NCBI RefSeq assembly: GCF_943192935.1
Contig: NZ_CALPCI010000003.1
Coordinates: 182,321-246,320, forward strand
Direction of reading: 5' to 3'
Origin: Limosilactobacillus caecicola
GTDB lineage: Bacteria > Bacillota > Bacilli > Lactobacillales > Lactobacillaceae
DNA length: 64,000 nucleotides
Positions 44,355 to 54,468 of this stretch are shown piece after piece (the first letter of the stretch is position 1; each line of letters begins with the position of its first letter). Made by a program: the position numbers and the translations under genes. The notes below the pieces were generated by a model. It made no database searches. It was not told where the DNA came from and worked only from the letters and a program-made list of their open reading frames with translations.

Positions 44355-46874
44355 TTAAATGGCTTTTTCAACAGCAGTATTCACTGCCTGCCGTTCCTGT
44401 TTAACCAGTTCGACCCGACTAGCGATCATCTTCGTATCCATCTTGATTTCCCGAGTTAGTCCTGGAGTATTGACTTTCGGTGCAAAGAAATCTTTAAATT
44501 CTGCTAACCGGTCTGCCGTATGGAAAACTCCGGCAGTCACCGTGATAAAGGTGGCAAATTCCATGTCACCACCCACCGTTGCTTCCAGCCAGCTCCACTG
44601 GTCCCGAAGCCAATCCCAGGCCAATTGTTGACCCGCATCATTAGCGAGAACCCCACGGTACCAGGCACGCAAGTCTTGGGGCTTGATGAAATCGGCATTT
44701 TCAAACCCTTGAATCAATTTCGTAAGCAATTCTGGATCCGTGGTCTTCGTCACGGCCGCGCAGAGGTCCTGTTTGAGGCTTGGATCAGTCGTTTCACGAT
44801 AGGTGGTCGTTAACTGTTCAAACAAGTCCGCGTTACCGTAATTGGCAACTTCATTTTGCAAAATGGCGGGACGCACAGCGGCCGGTAATTCCGCCAAACT
44901 CTTGGCTTGTTGGAACAATTCGTGGGCCTTGGTCAATGCCGCCTCATTCTTGGCGTACAATGCGGCATTGACCACGATTGGCCGTGTCAGTTGGTCGTCA
45001 TTGCTTTCCCCAGCGACTGGTTGCCACCCCAACCGGGCCACTTGGTCACGGCTCAATTGGTCAAAGAACTGCCGCAAATTGGTTTCCAAGCCGGTCCCAG
45101 GGGTGACGAATTTCTTCAGTGAATTGGCAATCTGGTACAAAGCCGTATTCACAATCGCGGAATGGCTGTCCTTAAAACGTTGCAACAGCGGTACCAATGC
45201 TGCATAACTTATTTGGCGACCTTCGGCCAGGAGCCGCAGGTCTTGCAAGATTTGCAATTGACTGATGTGATCCAGTAATGCGCCATGGTCCAGAATATCG
45301 TTCAGCAGTGTTTCATCATACTTCACAATGAAGTGTGAGTTATTGCCAACGTTTAAGCGGAATGGAACCCCATTTTGGGCACGCAATTGTTGGTAATCAC
45401 CAAGGTCTAAATCAGCGGTTTTCATAATTTGCGGAGCAGCATAGTTGGCGTTCAACGGAATTTGCCAGAGCCGCCCTTGATCCTGCCCTTCACCAATAAA
45501 GAATTGTTGTTGGTGCAACTTGAGGTGACCATCAACAACGCTTGCTGAGACAACTGGGTAACCAGGTTGGTTCAACCAAGAGTGCATAATCTCGCCAATG
45601 GCCATGCCGGAGGCCTTTCCCAGGGCATCCCATAAATCATCACCCCGGGCGTTGCCATATTGATGGTCAGCAAAGTACTGCTTTAATCCCTGCCGCAACG
45701 CTTCGTCGCCCAGGAGGGAGCGAACCATTACTAACATCCGGGAACCCTTCGCGTAGACAATCGCGCTATCGAAAATCGAGTCAATTTCGGCCGGACTTTC
45801 GACCGCCACGTGGACTGGTTGGACACCATCTGTCGCATCACGTTGCAGTGCCATCGGAACTTCTGAAGTCTGGAACATTTCCCAAACCTTCCATTCTGGA
45901 TGAATCGCATCAACTGACAGGTATTCCATCATGTTGGCAAAACTTTCGTTTAACCAGAGGTCATCCCACCAGTTCATTGTAACCAGGTCACCAAACCATT
46001 GGTGGGCCAATTCGTGGGTAATCACGGTTGCCACTAATTCTTTATTATCCAGGGTGGTGTTATCAGGATCTAATAGCAAATAGGCTTCCCGGTAAGTTAC
46101 TAGTCCCCAATTTTCCATCGCCCCAGCCGAAAAGTCAGGCAACGCTAATTGCCAAGAGTGTTCAAGTGGGTATGGGGTTTGGTAGAAGTCTTCGTAAAAT
46201 TCAATGGCCCGTTTAGCAATTGCCAACGCAAAATCAAGTTCCTTTGGCTGGTGGGCCTTGGTGGCAAAGACGCCAATCTGAACACCACTCTTCGTGGTGG
46301 TCAGTTTCTTTTGAAGGTCACCAAAGGCAAAGGCGATCAAATAAGTTGACATCTTGACCGTTCGCTTGAAGTAGTGAACGCCAGCTTCACACTTTTCTTC
46401 CGGCATGTTGGCAATGATCGTTTCCCCCGGTTGTTCGTCATATTTAATGGCGAGGTCGAAGGTCGCCTTGGCGGCCGGTTCGTCCACACACGGGAAGGCT
46501 TGCCGGGCTGCCGTGGTTTCAAATTGGGTCCCGATCAATTCCTTCTTCTGCCCAGCCACCTGATAATATGATGGGTAAATGCCCATCATACTATCGGTCA
46601 GCGCTGTATGATAGGTGATTTTAACATCCGTTACCCCTGTTTCAGGAACCGTAATGGTGATGGTTTCTTGATCGTCATCGACCGTAAATGGGACATCCTG
46701 ATCAGCGACCTGGACTTTATCAACTTGCAAATACTTTTGGTTGACCATGATCTGGGGTTGCTTCGCGTCACCCGTAATGGTGCTGACTCCCTTGATCGTC
46801 TTTTGTTGACGATTAATGTCTAAAAATACCTGATAATTGCTTGGTGCAAAAGTTTCTACTAACCGTTTTGCCAT
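44355..46874 (-). CDS. pepN: Membrane alanyl aminopeptidase N
   Basis: 839-839 residue-range M1 metallopeptidase (839 codons plus stop). The exopeptidase motif is SAGAMENWGLVTYREAY, the zinc site HELAHQWFGDLVTMNWW followed by WLNESFAN (HExxH-18-E). It removes N-terminal residues from peptides in the cytoplasm and is a main peptidase of dairy and gut lactobacilli. No signal peptide. Esterase and gpm genes lie just upstream with 11- and 1-bp gaps. Confidence 0.96.
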   Translation of the reverse strand: MAKRLVETFAPSNYQVFLDINRQQKTIKGVSTITGDAKQPQIMVNQKYLQVDKVQVADQDVPFTVDDDQETITITVPETGVTDVKITYHTALTDSMMGIYPSYYQVAGQKKELIGTQFETTAARQAFPCVDEPAAKATFDLAIKYDEQPGETIIANMPEEKCEAGVHYFKRTVKMSTYLIAFAFGDLQKKLTTTKSGVQIGVFATKAHQPKELDFALAIAKRAIEFYEDFYQTPYPLEHSWQLALPDFSAGAMENWGLVTYREAYLLLDPDNTTLDNKELVATVITHELAHQWFGDLVTMNWWDDLWLNESFANMMEYLSVDAIHPEWKVWEMFQTSEVPMALQRDATDGVQPVHVAVESPAEIDSIFDSAIVYAKGSRMLVMVRSLLGDEALRQGLKQYFADHQYGNARGDDLWDALGKASGMAIGEIMHSWLNQPGYPVVSASVVDGHLKLHQQQFFIGEGQDQGRLWQIPLNANYAAPQIMKTADLDLGDYQQLRAQNGVPFRLNVGNNSHFIVKYDETLLNDILDHGALLDHISQLQILQDLRLLAEGRQISYAALVPLLQRFKDSHSAIVNTALYQIANSLKKFVTPGTGLETNLRQFFDQLSRDQVARLGWQPVAGESNDDQLTRPIVVNAALYAKNEAALTKAHELFQQAKSLAELPAAVRPAILQNEVANYGNADLFEQLTTTYRETTDPSLKQDLCAAVTKTTDPELLTKLIQGFENADFIKPQDLRAWYRGVLANDAGQQLAWDWLRDQWSWLEATVGGDMEFATFITVTAGVFHTADRLAEFKDFFAPKVNTPGLTREIKMDTKMIASRVELVKQERQAVNTAVEKAI

Positions 46875-46885
46875 TTTGCCATCTC

Positions 46886-47764
46886 CTATTCTGCCGTCGT
46901 CGGCTGTTCGATTGGTGCTAAGAATTCTTTGGCAATGTCATAGATTTTTTGGCTCCAAAAATCACGTTCGTGGTTGGCGCCCTTCACCCGGTAAGCCGTC
47001 ACTTGAGCACCTTGTTTTTGTAATGCCTCGTACATTTCCACCATTTGTTGGTACGGAACGACTTGGTCAGCGTCACCATGCATCAGTAAAAATGGTGGAT
47101 ACGTTTGGTCAGGCTTGATTTGGTACAGCGGGCTCATTTGCCGTTTCAATTCGTCCCATTTCTTGGGGTCGTGACCAAACAAGCAGTATTGTAAAACGTC
47201 TGAGCCAGGAACCTTGGCGGCGTGTTTAAACGTCGCAATGACGTCCGTTGGTGCAAAGCAGCTGATCACCGCGTTCACACTATCGGATTGGTCATGATAT
47301 TCGTCAGTTTGGTACCGGGGGTCATCACCAGTTAATGCAACCAGTAAAGCCGCGTTGGCTCCGGAAGAGGTGCCCCAAATGGCCACCCGGTCAGGATCAA
47401 TATCGTATTTTGCTGCGTTCGTACGAAGAAAGCGGATCGCCGTCTTGACGTCCTGCAAGAATGCGGGGAACGGATGACCATCTAAGGAATTCCGGTGTTG
47501 GACGGTAGCGACTACGTAACCAGCCTTCACAAATTGAACCAATTGTGGGATTTTTTCTCCCATCGTTGGGCGCCGCCAGGAACTTCCCTGCACAAAGACG
47601 ATCAGTGGGTGGGGCTGACTAGGCACATCCGCATACCGTTGTGACCACGGTGCCAGGATGTCCATCTTTAGGCCTTCACCATCCACGGCCGAATAGACCA
47701 CGTTTTCGATTAGCCGGACCTGGCCCTTCATTGTGGGATTGTTGTTAATTTCATGAATTGGCAT
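46886..47764 (-). CDS. Alpha/beta hydrolase (acetyl-esterase-like)
   Basis: 292 residues. The nucleophile elbow is IWGTSSGANAALLV (GxSxG), followed by acid DADQVVPYQQM and His in GANHERDFW. The oxyanion region FVQGSSWRRP resembles BD-FAE-type esterases (HGG replaced). No signal peptide, so probably cytoplasmic; the substrate is unknown. It sits between gpm and pepN. Confidence 0.85.
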   Translation of the reverse strand: MPIHEINNNPTMKGQVRLIENVVYSAVDGEGLKMDILAPWSQRYADVPSQPHPLIVFVQGSSWRRPTMGEKIPQLVQFVKAGYVVATVQHRNSLDGHPFPAFLQDVKTAIRFLRTNAAKYDIDPDRVAIWGTSSGANAALLVALTGDDPRYQTDEYHDQSDSVNAVISCFAPTDVIATFKHAAKVPGSDVLQYCLFGHDPKKWDELKRQMSPLYQIKPDQTYPPFLLMHGDADQVVPYQQMVEMYEALQKQGAQVTAYRVKGANHERDFWSQKIYDIAKEFLAPIEQPTTAE

Positions 47765-47765
47765 C

Positions 47766-48443
47766 TTAATTCTCCTTCAGTATTTCTTTATCTAATAAGT
47801 GGAGGCGGTGATCAAAACGATACACGATCGGCTGCCCGTTCGGCACCTCTACCTGGTCAATTTGGTCATCCGGAATTTTTTCGAGGTACTTGACCAGTGC
47901 CCGCAAAGAACTCCCGTGGGCCACGATTAATTGATTGTGGCCATCTAATAAGCGGGGCGCCACTTGATCTTGCCAGTATGGCAAAATGCGCTGTAAGGTC
48001 ATCTGCAAGCTTTCACTCAGTGGCTCTCGAACCCCCAAGCGATCGTAACGGCGTTCATGCTCCCGATGGGTTAATTGTGGTGGAATTTCGGTATACCCAC
48101 GTCGCCAACGGTGGAGCGTTGCAGCACCGACCTGCGCTTTGACGGCCGCCTTATTTTGCCCCGCCAAAGCACCGTAATGACGTTCGTTGAGCCGCCAGGT
48201 TTTATGCATGGGAATGTATAACTGGTCGATCTCTTCAAGAACGATATTCGCCGTCATAATTGACCGGCGCATATAGGAAGTATGGACATCCGCAAATTGA
48301 TAACCTCGTTGAGCCAGTTCTTGACCGACAAGGTGCCCTTGCTGAATTCCCTTTGCCGTCAACGGTGAGTCACTCCAACCAGTAAACACGTTGTCTAGGT
48401 TCGCCTGACTTTGTCCGTGGCGGACGATCACTAACGTTGCCAT
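47766..48443 (-). CDS. Phosphoglycerate mutase family protein
   Basis: 225 residues from the ATG at 48443 (GGGGGAAAG before it; a TTG six codons upstream is less likely). LVIVRHGQSQANLDNVFTGW (RHG phosphohistidine), the LNERHYGALAGQNK segment and VAHGSSLRALVKYL are those of 2,3-bisphosphoglycerate-dependent mutase. The sequence diverges somewhat from the main GpmA (ADVHTSYMRRS), so it may be a secondary paralogue. Confidence 0.85.
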   Translation of the reverse strand: MATLVIVRHGQSQANLDNVFTGWSDSPLTAKGIQQGHLVGQELAQRGYQFADVHTSYMRRSIMTANIVLEEIDQLYIPMHKTWRLNERHYGALAGQNKAAVKAQVGAATLHRWRRGYTEIPPQLTHREHERRYDRLGVREPLSESLQMTLQRILPYWQDQVAPRLLDGHNQLIVAHGSSLRALVKYLEKIPDDQIDQVEVPNGQPIVYRFDHRLHLLDKEILKEN

Positions 48444-48471
48444 TGCTCTTTCCCCCTTCAATCATGTTCCT

Positions 48472-48477
48472 ATTTTA
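48472..48477 (-). promoter_or_regulatory. gpm-esterase-pepN promoter (extended -10)
   Basis: TGGTAAAAT on the minus strand (TGn plus TAAAAT) about 30 bp before the gpm start; -35 poor. Confidence 0.45.
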
Positions 48478-48507
48478 CCACCACCAACCGGCTTTTTCTC
48501 TGGAGGC

Positions 48508-48541
48508 ACAAAAAAGGACGATGACTTTCGTCATCGTCCTG
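48508..48541 (-). terminator. Terminator after tRNA-Leu
   Basis: AGGACGATGAC pairs with GTCATCGTCCT around GAAA, followed by TTTTTT on the minus strand. Confidence 0.92.
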
Positions 48542-48546
48542 AGTAG

Positions 48547-48631
48547 TGCGGCCAAGAGGATTCGAACCTCCACGGTCTAAACGACCACAAGATCCTTAAT
48601 CTTGCGCGTCTGCCAATTCCGCCATGGCCGC
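48547..48631 (-). tRNA. tRNA-Leu(TAA)
   Basis: 85 bases with acceptor GCGGCCA/TGGCCGC, anticodon loop ATTAAGG (TAA), a long variable arm (GGTCGTTTAGACC) and T arm GAGGTTCGAATCCTC. The CCA is not encoded. Confidence 0.96.
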
Positions 48632-48681
48632 ATCAACAAATAGTATCATATCAAAAATACCACTCGTTGACAACTCTTTTT

Positions 48682-49143
48682 TTATTTTAATTCTTTTTCC
48701 AACCGAAACCTGCCCCCGCACCGCGCACAATGGTACCGCCGTACATTAAAACGACGTTGACGAGGCAATAATACCCCACAACCTTGGCACCGGTAAAGGT
48801 ACCGAAAACGATGTTGGTGACGCGCCTTACTCGTTGGCGGCGCATAGCGTGAACCCCCGACTGCCTGCAGTAATTGTTTAAAATCCCGGTCCCGGTGGCG
48901 GTAACCAGCACCGGCCAGTTGAAGATGATAGTGGCATAATTCATGAAGAATCACCTGACGCAGGTTTGCCTCGTTAAATTCCTCTAACATCAGTGGATTG
49001 ATATCAATGTGATGATCGCTTAAGTGATAGCGACCACCGGTCGTTCGTAAGCGCCGGTTAAAGACTGCCTGGTGCTTGAATGGCCGCTGAAAATGCTGTA
49101 GCGACAGTTGTTCCGTTAATTGCTGCAACTCTGCGTTGGTCAT
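48682..49143 (-). CDS. SprT-like metalloprotease-fold protein
   Basis: 153 residues. The zinc motif HELCHYH lies in QVILHELCHYHLQLAGAGYR, with a third His in GYRHRDRDFKQLL. A C-terminal zinc ribbon follows (CQGCGVLLPRQ...CARCGGRF). SprT family, commonly beside tex in Firmicutes. The ATG overlaps the tex stop by 1 bp. Confidence 0.9.
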   Translation of the reverse strand: MTNAELQQLTEQLSLQHFQRPFKHQAVFNRRLRTTGGRYHLSDHHIDINPLMLEEFNEANLRQVILHELCHYHLQLAGAGYRHRDRDFKQLLQAVGGSRYAPPTSKARHQHRFRYLYRCQGCGVLLPRQRRFNVRRYHCARCGGRFRLEKELK

Positions 49144-51314
49144 TACTTACCACTACCTGGTTCAATCATCGTTAATTGGATTCGCTGCCGATCATGATCA
49201 ACGGACATGACCCACACGTCAACAATATCACCAACGGCAACGACTTGCCGCGGATCCCGAATGAACTTCTTCGTCAGTTGTGAGATGTGGACCAGGCCGT
49301 CATGCTTCACACCAATGTCCACGAAAGCCCCAAAATCGACGACGTTCCGGACGGTCCCCTGCAACTTCATCCCGGGTTTCAAATCATCAATCGTCATGAC
49401 ATCCGTCCGCAATAATGGTGCGGGCAGGGAATCACGCAAATCACGGCCCGGCTTTTGCAAGTCAGCAATGATGTCCTGAACCGTTTCGACCCCGTGTTGG
49501 TCATCCACAAACTCTTCAATCGCCAACTTTTGTAATTGTTGGTTTGCCGCTGCACTCCCGATTTGGTCAGGAGCAACCCCCGCACTCGTCAAGATCTCCT
49601 TGGCGAGCGCATAACTTTCGGGGTGAATATCGGTATTATCGAGTGGGTTATCCCCACCAATAATGCGTAGGAAACCCACTGCTTGTTGATAAGCTTTCGG
49701 TCCGAGCCGCTTAACTTTTTTCAGTTGGGTCCGGTTAGTATAGGCCCCATTTTCATCACGGTATTGCACAATGTTCTTGGCAATGGTCGTCGATAATCCA
49801 GAAATGTAGGTTAAAAGCTGATAGCTGGCCGTATTGAGGTTGACCCCAACCCGGTTAACCGCCCGCTCAATCACGGTGGCTAATTCATTTTTCAAATCCG
49901 TACTTGGCAAATCATGTTGGTATTGTCCAACCCCAATCGCTTGAGGATCAATTTTCACCAGTTCGGCTAATGGGTCTTGCAAACGCCGGCCAATACTAAT
50001 GGCACTCCGTTTTTCGACGGGTAATTCTGGAAATTCATCCCGGGCATCCTGACTAGCAGAATAGACTGACGCTCCAGCTTCGTTCACAATGACGTAATAA
50101 ACGGGGCGATCAATCTTCTTAATGGCCGCGGCCACAAATTGTTCTGATTCACGACTCGCGGTCCCGTTCCCGATCGCAATCATTTCCACGTGATATTGAT
50201 TTAGCAAGTCAATGAATTGTCCTTCCGCCAGCGCCCGGTCCTTTTCAGGAGCTGGCTTGTGAGGATAAATCACGGCCGTCGTCAGTAGCTTACCGTTAGG
50301 ATCCATGACCGCTAACTTACAACCGGTCCGGTAGGCCGGGTCAAACCCCAACACCACCTTGCCCTTAATCGGTGCCTGCATTAGCAAGTTATACAGGTTT
50401 TCACCAAAGACCTTGATGGCCTGTTCGTTTGCCGCGTCAGTTAGTTGCCGCCGAATTTCTCGTTCAATGGCTGGTTGCAAGAAGCGTTTGTAAGCGTCGG
50501 TTGCTGCGTCAGTAATGAACTTCGTGGCCACGTTTTCAGCATGTGAACCAATCAGTCGAAATTGCAGGTAATTCAAGACCGTTTGCTCATCTGAAACGAC
50601 GCTGACCCGAAACACCTTTTCTTTTTCACCCCGGTTGATCGCTAACGTCCGGTACGACGTCATCTCTTTCACCGGTGACGAGAAGTCGTAGTATTGTTGG
50701 TAAACCTTGAGTTCGTCCTTTTCTTCACCATTCTTCTTTACAGCCGTGTGGACTTCACCATGGTTGAGAGTGTAGTTCCGTAGCCAGCCCCGCACGGAAG
50801 TCATTTCGCTAATCGCTTCCGCTAAAATTTCGTGGGCTCCTGCTAAAGCATCTTCGGCAGTCGCAACATCATCATTCACAAATTCAGCTGCCTTGTCAGT
50901 CAGGTCAGAAGCAGGATACGTTAATAACCAGTTAGCAAGTGGCTGGAGGCCGTGCTCACGAGCAACTTGGGCCTTGGTCCGTCGCTTTTGCTTATATGGC
51001 AAGTACAGGTCTTCAACAGTTGGTAGGCCCTCAGCCTGCAAAATTGCGGTCTTGAGTTGTGAGGTCAGCTTACCCTGTTCTTCAATACTTTTAATGACGG
51101 ATTGCTTCCGCTCGAAAAGTTCGTTGGCCTTGTGGTATTGTTCCTGGATCCCCTGCAATTGAACTTCGTCTAAGGTCCCAGTCATTTCCTTCCGGTACCG
51201 GGCAATGAACGGAATCGTGTTCCCTTCATCCATCAATTTCAATGCCGTCTCGATTTGGTGCGGCTTTAATTCGGGCAATGCGGTCGTTACCGCATTGATT
51301 ACGCTTGTTTCCAT
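49143..51314 (-). CDS. tex: Tex-family RNA-binding transcription accessory protein
   Basis: 723 residues. N-terminal Tex helices contain GNTIPFIARYRKEMTGTLDE. A YqgF/RuvX-like domain (VVLGFDPAYRTGCKLAVMD) and helix-hairpin-helix motifs (ASYQLLTYISGLSTTIAKNIV) follow, then a C-terminal S1 domain (GMKLQGTVRNVVDFGAFVDIG). It binds nucleic acids and affects transcription; the biochemical role in lactobacilli is not defined. It lies in the pncB-nadE-tex-sprT run with gaps under 10 bp. Confidence 0.94.
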   Translation of the reverse strand: METSVINAVTTALPELKPHQIETALKLMDEGNTIPFIARYRKEMTGTLDEVQLQGIQEQYHKANELFERKQSVIKSIEEQGKLTSQLKTAILQAEGLPTVEDLYLPYKQKRRTKAQVAREHGLQPLANWLLTYPASDLTDKAAEFVNDDVATAEDALAGAHEILAEAISEMTSVRGWLRNYTLNHGEVHTAVKKNGEEKDELKVYQQYYDFSSPVKEMTSYRTLAINRGEKEKVFRVSVVSDEQTVLNYLQFRLIGSHAENVATKFITDAATDAYKRFLQPAIEREIRRQLTDAANEQAIKVFGENLYNLLMQAPIKGKVVLGFDPAYRTGCKLAVMDPNGKLLTTAVIYPHKPAPEKDRALAEGQFIDLLNQYHVEMIAIGNGTASRESEQFVAAAIKKIDRPVYYVIVNEAGASVYSASQDARDEFPELPVEKRSAISIGRRLQDPLAELVKIDPQAIGVGQYQHDLPSTDLKNELATVIERAVNRVGVNLNTASYQLLTYISGLSTTIAKNIVQYRDENGAYTNRTQLKKVKRLGPKAYQQAVGFLRIIGGDNPLDNTDIHPESYALAKEILTSAGVAPDQIGSAAANQQLQKLAIEEFVDDQHGVETVQDIIADLQKPGRDLRDSLPAPLLRTDVMTIDDLKPGMKLQGTVRNVVDFGAFVDIGVKHDGLVHISQLTKKFIRDPRQVVAVGDIVDVWVMSVDHDRQRIQLTMIEPGSGK

Positions 51315-51322
51315 ACTTTCTC

Positions 51323-52162
51323 CTACTCGTTATCTTTCCACCAGGTATCGACGGGGCTAACTGGCAAGTGCCGTTTATGCCGCGTCTTTATGTACCAGCT
51401 TTCAATCTTTTGCGCCGCTTCATCACTGACGGTGTGACCTTCCAGGTAGTCATCAATGTCGTGATAGCTCACCCCTAAGGCCTGCTCGTCAGGCAATGCG
51501 GGACGATCTTCCTCCAAGTCGGCCGTCGGTGTTTTTTCATACAGTCGGGCCGGCGCATTCAAATACTCCAATAAGGCCCGTCCCTGCCGCTTATCGAGTT
51601 GGGATAATGGCGTTAAGTCGGCCCCGCCATCGCCAAATTTGGTATAAAAACCAGTCACTGCCTCTGCAGCATGGTCGGTCCCAACAACTGCACCCCGGTG
51701 TTCGCCAGCAATCGCATACTGCACAATCATCCGCTCCCGGGCCTTGATATTGCCCTTATTAAAGTCAGAAATCGCCTGGCCACCATGATTCAATTCCTGC
51801 ACCATCGCATCCGTCGCCGGTTTGATATTCACCCGCATCGTCTGATCAGGATGAATAAAATCATTGATCGCAAACATCGCATCATCTTCATCCGCCTGTT
51901 CTCCATACGGCAAGCGAACCGCAATAAATTGATAGCTGTCGTCATTGGTTTTAGAACGAAGATTTTCCACGGCTAATTGACTCAGCCTGCCGGCTAAGGA
52001 TGAATCTTGGCCCCCGGAAATCCCTAAAACCAGCGTCTTCATCCCCGTTGTTGTGAGGTAATCTTCAATGAATTTCACCCGGCGCTCGACTTCGCCTGCC
52101 GGATCAATTTGTGGGCGCACTTGCAAATCATTAATAATCACGGATTGTAATTTTCGCATCAT
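51323..52162 (-). CDS. nadE: Ammonia-dependent NAD+ synthetase
   Basis: 279 residues, the ammonia-only length. The PP-loop is [19 protein letters not shown], and the C-terminal [19 protein letters not shown] is characteristic. It amidates nicotinic acid adenine dinucleotide to NAD+. It follows pncB by 9 bp, joining the two steps of nicotinate salvage except nadD. GGAGG precedes the paired ATG. Confidence 0.96.
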   Translation of the reverse strand: MMRKLQSVIINDLQVRPQIDPAGEVERRVKFIEDYLTTTGMKTLVLGISGGQDSSLAGRLSQLAVENLRSKTNDDSYQFIAVRLPYGEQADEDDAMFAINDFIHPDQTMRVNIKPATDAMVQELNHGGQAISDFNKGNIKARERMIVQYAIAGEHRGAVVGTDHAAEAVTGFYTKFGDGGADLTPLSQLDKRQGRALLEYLNAPARLYEKTPTADLEEDRPALPDEQALGVSYHDIDDYLEGHTVSDEAAQKIESWYIKTRHKRHLPVSPVDTWWKDNE

Positions 52163-52171
52163 TGTGACCTC

Positions 52172-53635
52172 CTAATGTAGTTTCCGGACTTCTTCATGCA
52201 CTTCTTTAATCATCTTCATCTTGTTGTCATAACATTTTTGGGACAGGTCAACGGGATAAACTTCGGGATTCAGGTCCCGCTTGTATTCATCCCACAGCTT
52301 ATCCAGGTGCCGTTGCCGGGCCGCCCGAATGTCATCGAGATCTGGTTCTTGATAAACCTGTTGACCATCCACAAAGATATCCTGCAGAAGGGGCCGGGCT
52401 TCAAAATCATCGACCGTTTTATTGAGGAAGGTGTAGTTGGGATCAAACATGAAGAGGGAATCCTCTTGACGTGGATCTTCGTCAGCCAGGGTGACATAAT
52501 CTCCTTCACTCTTGCCGTCCTTGCGATCCGTAATTCGCCAGACTTGATGTTTCCCCGGCGTTGACATTTTAGCAGCGTTGTTAGAAAGCTTGATGGTATC
52601 GACCATCTGGCCGTTTTCGTCTTCAACTGACACCATCTTGTAAACGGCCCCCAACGTTGGTTGGTCATAGGCCGTAATTAACTTGGTGCCGACACCCCAA
52701 ACGTCAATCTTGGCCCCCTGCATTTTCAAATTCGAGATGGTTTTTTCATCCAAATCGTTCGAAGCAATAATTTTAGCATTCGGAAAGCCCGCATCATCTA
52801 ACATGGTTCGAATCTTCTTTGAGAGGTACGCCATATCTCCAGAGTCGATCCGCACCCCAACAAAGTTAATCCGATCCCCCATTTCCCGGGCCACCCGGAT
52901 GGCCGTTGGCACCCCACTCTTAAGGGTGTCAAAGGTGTCCACCAGGAACACACAATCATGGTGCGTTTCTGCATAGGCTTTAAAAGCATCGTAATCATTC
53001 CGGTAGGTTTGTACGAGGGCGTGGGCGTGCGTTCCAGAAATTGGAATCCCAAACAGTTTCCCAGCCCGGACATTACTGGTAGAATCAAAGCCCCCAATGT
53101 AGGCTGCGCGGGTGCCCCAGAGGGCGGCATCAAATTCTTGGGCCCGCCGGGTACCAAATTCCATCACCGTTTGGTCACCCACGACGGACTTAATCCGGGC
53201 CGCCTTCGTTGCCACCATAATTTGGTAGTTAATGATGTTTAAAATTGCTGTTTCCACCAGTTGGGTTTCTAATAGGGTGCCTTCGACTTGGATAATGGGT
53301 TCGTGGTTAAAGACTAATTCCCCTTCCGCCATGCTCCGCAAGTGACCCTGGAATTTAAAATTAGCTAAATAATCCAGGAAGTCATCATTAAACTGGTGCG
53401 TGGACCGTAAATATTCAATATCACTCGGGCTAAACCGGAGTTGATTGACATACCGGATGAGGTGGTCAAGCCCCGCAAAAACCGCATAACCATTTTCAAA
53501 GGGCATTTTCCGGAAAAAGGCTTCAAACACCGCCCGGCGGTCGCCGATTCCTTCTTGCCAATACGTTTGCATCATCGTCAATTCATAGGCGTCCGTATGC
53601 AAGGCTGGACTATCATCTGGGTATAAAAACTTCAT
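52172..53635 (-). CDS. pncB: Nicotinate phosphoribosyltransferase
   Basis: 487 residues from the ATG at 53635 (GAAGGAGAAAATC upstream; a further 14 in-frame codons would run back through the terminator hairpin). LHTDAYELTMMQTYW at the start, EFGTRRAQEFDAALWGTRAA and FVGVRIDSGDMAYLSKK are PncB signatures. It makes nicotinate mononucleotide and feeds NadD/NadE. The hairpin before it may control its expression. Confidence 0.96.
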   Translation of the reverse strand: MKFLYPDDSPALHTDAYELTMMQTYWQEGIGDRRAVFEAFFRKMPFENGYAVFAGLDHLIRYVNQLRFSPSDIEYLRSTHQFNDDFLDYLANFKFQGHLRSMAEGELVFNHEPIIQVEGTLLETQLVETAILNIINYQIMVATKAARIKSVVGDQTVMEFGTRRAQEFDAALWGTRAAYIGGFDSTSNVRAGKLFGIPISGTHAHALVQTYRNDYDAFKAYAETHHDCVFLVDTFDTLKSGVPTAIRVAREMGDRINFVGVRIDSGDMAYLSKKIRTMLDDAGFPNAKIIASNDLDEKTISNLKMQGAKIDVWGVGTKLITAYDQPTLGAVYKMVSVEDENGQMVDTIKLSNNAAKMSTPGKHQVWRITDRKDGKSEGDYVTLADEDPRQEDSLFMFDPNYTFLNKTVDDFEARPLLQDIFVDGQQVYQEPDLDDIRAARQRHLDKLWDEYKRDLNPEVYPVDLSQKCYDNKMKMIKEVHEEVRKLH

Positions 53636-53647
53636 GATTTTCTCCTT

Positions 53648-53705
53648 CAAATAAAAATAACAGCCGGTCAGTAACATCCCAGCTACTGCTTTGGCTGTTA
53701 TGATG
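53648..53705 (-). terminator. Terminator/attenuator between gntR and pncB
   Basis: On the minus strand ATAACAGCC pairs with GGCTGTTAT, enclosing CAGTA/TACTG, followed by TTTTATTTG and then immediately the pncB GAAGGAG. No room remains for a promoter between the hairpin and pncB. Confidence 0.75.
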
Positions 53706-53711
53706 AAATCG

Positions 53712-54413
53712 TTATTTTTCTAGAACAAATTCAAACCGGTTGCCGACGTATTGGGTATGGACATACTCAAACGGGCGACCATCTTGTAAGTAAGAAATTT
53801 GCGTCATCCGCAACAGCGCGTCACCGCGGCGAATGTTCAAATATTCCGCAATTTTTTCGGTCGCATTGGTGGCGGAAACCTTTTGGATCGCGTGCCCAGG
53901 ATAGAGGTTCGCCTTTTCAGCTAAGGTTCGGTAAAAAGAAGAGGTTACCTCGTCCTTACTAAAGTTGGTAATTAGAGCTGCAGGAATGGTCGCCACTTCA
54001 AAACAGATCGGCACTCCGCTACCGTAACGGACCCGTTCCATTCGAAGGACCCGTTCACCAGGTGCCAACTTGAGCTTTTCCGCTTCGCTTTCTGAAGGGA
54101 TTGTGAAGTGATAAGACAGGGTCTTACTCGAAGGAACCTTGCCAATTGCCTGCATCAACTCAGTAAAGCTGGTGACACCGGACATCTTTTCCTGCACCTT
54201 CCGGTTGGCCACAAACGTTCCTGAACCAACCCGGCGTTCCAAAACCCCTTCATCAACTAAAGTTTGGATTGCTTGGCGCAACGTCATTCGGCTAACCCCA
54301 AAATCCGTTGCTAGTTCCCGTTCAGCAGGAATCTTTTGACCAACGTGCCACTTTCCATTTTCAATATTGGAGCGAAGTTGGTTATGAATCTGGATATAGA
54401 CTGGTGATCCCAT
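53712..54413 (-). CDS. GntR-family regulator, HutC subfamily (UTRA domain)
   Basis: 233 residues. The winged helix-turn-helix is PVYIQIHNQLRSNIENGKW, then AERELATDFGVSRMTLRQAI and GVLERRVGSGTFVAN; the UTRA ligand-binding domain spans about 80-233 with the MERVRYGSGVPICFEVATIP core. The effector is unknown. It is 55 bp after aspD with no terminator between, so it is likely co-transcribed. The GTGTACAC palindrome in the aspD promoter fits its subfamily's operator, suggesting autoregulation and control of aspartate decarboxylation. Confidence 0.9.
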   Translation of the reverse strand: MGSPVYIQIHNQLRSNIENGKWHVGQKIPAERELATDFGVSRMTLRQAIQTLVDEGVLERRVGSGTFVANRKVQEKMSGVTSFTELMQAIGKVPSSKTLSYHFTIPSESEAEKLKLAPGERVLRMERVRYGSGVPICFEVATIPAALITNFSKDEVTSSFYRTLAEKANLYPGHAIQKVSATNATEKIAEYLNIRRGDALLRMTQISYLQDGRPFEYVHTQYVGNRFEFVLEK

Positions 54414-54468
54414 ACTCTCATTCCCCCTCGTAAAACTTTAGCCCTAATTCTAACACGAAAAGCCCACT

